DNA of 38,743 bases from an uncultured Mediterraneibacter sp. (GTDB lineage: Bacteria; Bacillota; Clostridia; Lachnospirales; Lachnospiraceae), in the NCBI GenBank assembly GCA_944375765.1, contig CALWAR010000103.1, positions 1-38,743 of the forward strand, in the 5' to 3' direction. Each line of letters opens with the position of its first letter. The first letter of the stretch is position 1. A program made the translations under genes and the position numbers. The notes under the pieces were generated by a model. That model saw nothing but the letters and a program-made list of their open reading frames with translations, was not told the origin of the DNA and did no database searches. This document shows, piece after piece, positions 37,380 through 38,743 of this stretch.

Positions 37380-38743
37380 ATGAAAAGTATACGCACAAGG
37401 ATTATGACAGGATCCTGTCTGGTCACGACCGTGTTCGTGCTCCTGCTGGGGGTAGTGAGCGCAGTATTGAACTACACAAGTACGTTCGGTCAGGTGCAGG
37501 ATGACATGCAGGCGATAGTCGGCATCACAGCACAGAGAGTAGAATGGGAACTCACGACCTATGCAAGCATAGCAGAGGCGTTCGGCGGGCGCACTAAGAT
37601 CGCTGATCCTGATGTTTCTGCAGAGGAGAAAAAATCGCTTCTGGATTTATGGGTGGAGGATTACGGACTCGTTAGTGCGGATCTTCTGGATTCCAACGGC
37701 CTTGGCGTTTTTGACGGAGTGAATTATTCCGGCGCAGAGTATTTTAGACAGTGCATGAACGGCAATACATATGTGTCCTCGCCGATGGAAAACGGGGAGA
37801 ATGGATTTACAATCATTGTCGCGGCTCCTGTATGGGCTAACGGCGTGCCGAATACCCAGGTGGTAGGCGTGGTCTGCCTGGTTCCCTCGGAGACATTTCT
37901 GAATGATATCATGCAGAGTATCCATGTAAGCGATAACAGCGGAGCTTACATGATCGACAAAGACGGCACCACGATCGCCGATATAACGATGGATACGGTC
38001 ATGACCCAGCACATCGAGAACGAAGCTGCGGAGAACAGAGAACTTCAGGCGCTGGCAGATATTCATGCGAGGATGCGTGAAGGAGCTACCGGAGTTGGCC
38101 AATATACATTAAACGGCGAGAAGATGATCGCATATACCCCGGTGCTGGGTACGGACGGATGGAGCATCGCCATATATGCGCCGTCCAGCGACTTTATGGG
38201 ATCGACGTATACTTCTATCGTCGTGATCACCGTACTGGTCGTCCTTGCGCTTGTTATCAGCGGTATCGTGATCAGCGCGATCTCAAGGCGGATCACAAAG
38301 CCGATACGTGCATGTGCAGACAGGCTCAAGACACTTTCCGAAGGAGATCTCTACTCGGAGACTCCGGCTATCAATACTAAGGATGAAACGGGAATGCTGG
38401 CAGCCGCTACAAAGTCTATCGCGGAATGTCTTCAGGGACTTATCCGGGACGAAGAGTATGTGCTCGGCGAGATGGCTCACGGCAACTTCGACGTCACGGC
38501 GGATCCATCTGTATACAGAGGAGATCTGCACAATATCCTCAAGAGCCTAAGAGGTATCAACCGCACATTGTCGCTGACGCTGTCCGATATCAACGAGACG
38601 GCGAACCAGGTGGCGGCAGGAGCCGAGCAGGTGGCTTCCGGCGCTCAGGCGCTCAGCCAGGGCGCGACAGAGCAGGCGTCAAGCGTGGAGGAGCTCGCGG
38701 CTACGATCAACGATATCAACGCCAACATCCAGGCAAACACAAA
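37380..38743 (+). CDS. Methyl-accepting chemotaxis protein, 3' end outside window
   Basis: A receptor open from ATG 37380 to the window edge (454 full codons). A first membrane segment spans about 8-31. An extracellular dCache-like sensor (about 35-275) has GVFDGVNYSGAEYFRQCMNG and AYMIDKDGTTIADITM. A second membrane segment spans about 279-302, then HAMP (SRRITKPIRACADRLKTLSE) and probably a second HAMP-like unit. The signalling helix begins about residue 400 and is cut. AAAAAGGAGAAA precedes the ATG. Ligand unknown; dCache receptors often bind amino acids or other small molecules. Confidence 0.93.
   Translation, partial: MKSIRTRIMTGSCLVTTVFVLLLGVVSAVLNYTSTFGQVQDDMQAIVGITAQRVEWELTTYASIAEAFGGRTKIADPDVSAEEKKSLLDLWVEDYGLVSADLLDSNGLGVFDGVNYSGAEYFRQCMNGNTYVSSPMENGENGFTIIVAAPVWANGVPNTQVVGVVCLVPSETFLNDIMQSIHVSDNSGAYMIDKDGTTIADITMDTVMTQHIENEAAENRELQALADIHARMREGATGVGQYTLNGEKMIAYTPVLGTDGWSIAIYAPSSDFMGSTYTSIVVITVLVVLALVISGIVISAISRRITKPIRACADRLKTLSEGDLYSETPAINTKDETGMLAAATKSIAECLQGLIRDEEYVLGEMAHGNFDVTADPSVYRGDLHNILKSLRGINRTLSLTLSDINETANQVAAGAEQVASGAQALSQGATEQASSVEELAATINDINANIQANT

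Noticed and set aside
1-38743. tRNA, rRNA, CRISPR, insertion sequence or prophage elements
   Set aside because: None was seen. Coding density is continuous and gene content is almost wholly flagellar.

Overview
The window is an almost unbroken flagellar and chemotaxis locus with every gene on the + strand. It most resembles an anaerobic Firmicute of class Clostridia, probably Lachnospiraceae-like, with a G+C content around one half. Four things point there: strong AGGAGG-type ribosome binding sites, a FliY with CheC-like repeats, CheC/CheD/CheV, and the Bacillus/Clostridium order flgM-flgN-flgK-flgL-yviE-fliW-csrA. No RNA genes, insertion sequences or CRISPR arrays were seen.

Region 1 (161-26779) reads as one very long operon. 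It opens with fliE-fliF-fliG-fliH-fliI-fliJ-fliK (basal body, switch and export ATPase), then flgD, a TIGR02530-type flagellar operon gene, flgE, flbD and motA-motB. Next come fliM, cheY, a displaced flgC and fliY, followed by the export gate fliO-P-Q-R-flhB-flhA, sigma-28 fliA, flgF-flgG and cheC-cheD-cheV. It ends in an unusual tail: a degenerate EAL+HDOD protein, a Soj/ParA-type ATPase and a ComFB-domain protein with a basic N-terminus and a long acidic linker. Genes often found in such loci but absent here are flgB, fliL, flhF, flhG, cheA, cheW, cheB, cheR and flagellin.

Region 2 (26806-32003) starts with a sigma-28-type promoter. It carries fliD, fliS and a small FliT-like ORF, then a pair without a known flagellar role: an FtsE-like ABC ATPase with an altered signature motif, and a protein resembling the NTP_transf_5 nucleotidyltransferases but lacking their catalytic residues.

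Region 3 (32007-38743) starts with a second, near-identical sigma-28-type promoter. It carries flgM-flgN-flgK-flgL-yviE-fliW-csrA, a bacteriohemerythrin overlapping csrA, and a methyl-accepting chemotaxis protein cut by the right edge.

Together the genes build the rod, hook, filament cap and export apparatus, supply stator and switch, and control late genes through FliA/FlgM and probably FliW/CsrA. The two most interesting parts are the CheV / EAL-HDOD / ParA / ComFB tail, a candidate cyclic-dinucleotide-linked positioning module, and the ABC / pseudo-nucleotidyltransferase pair.
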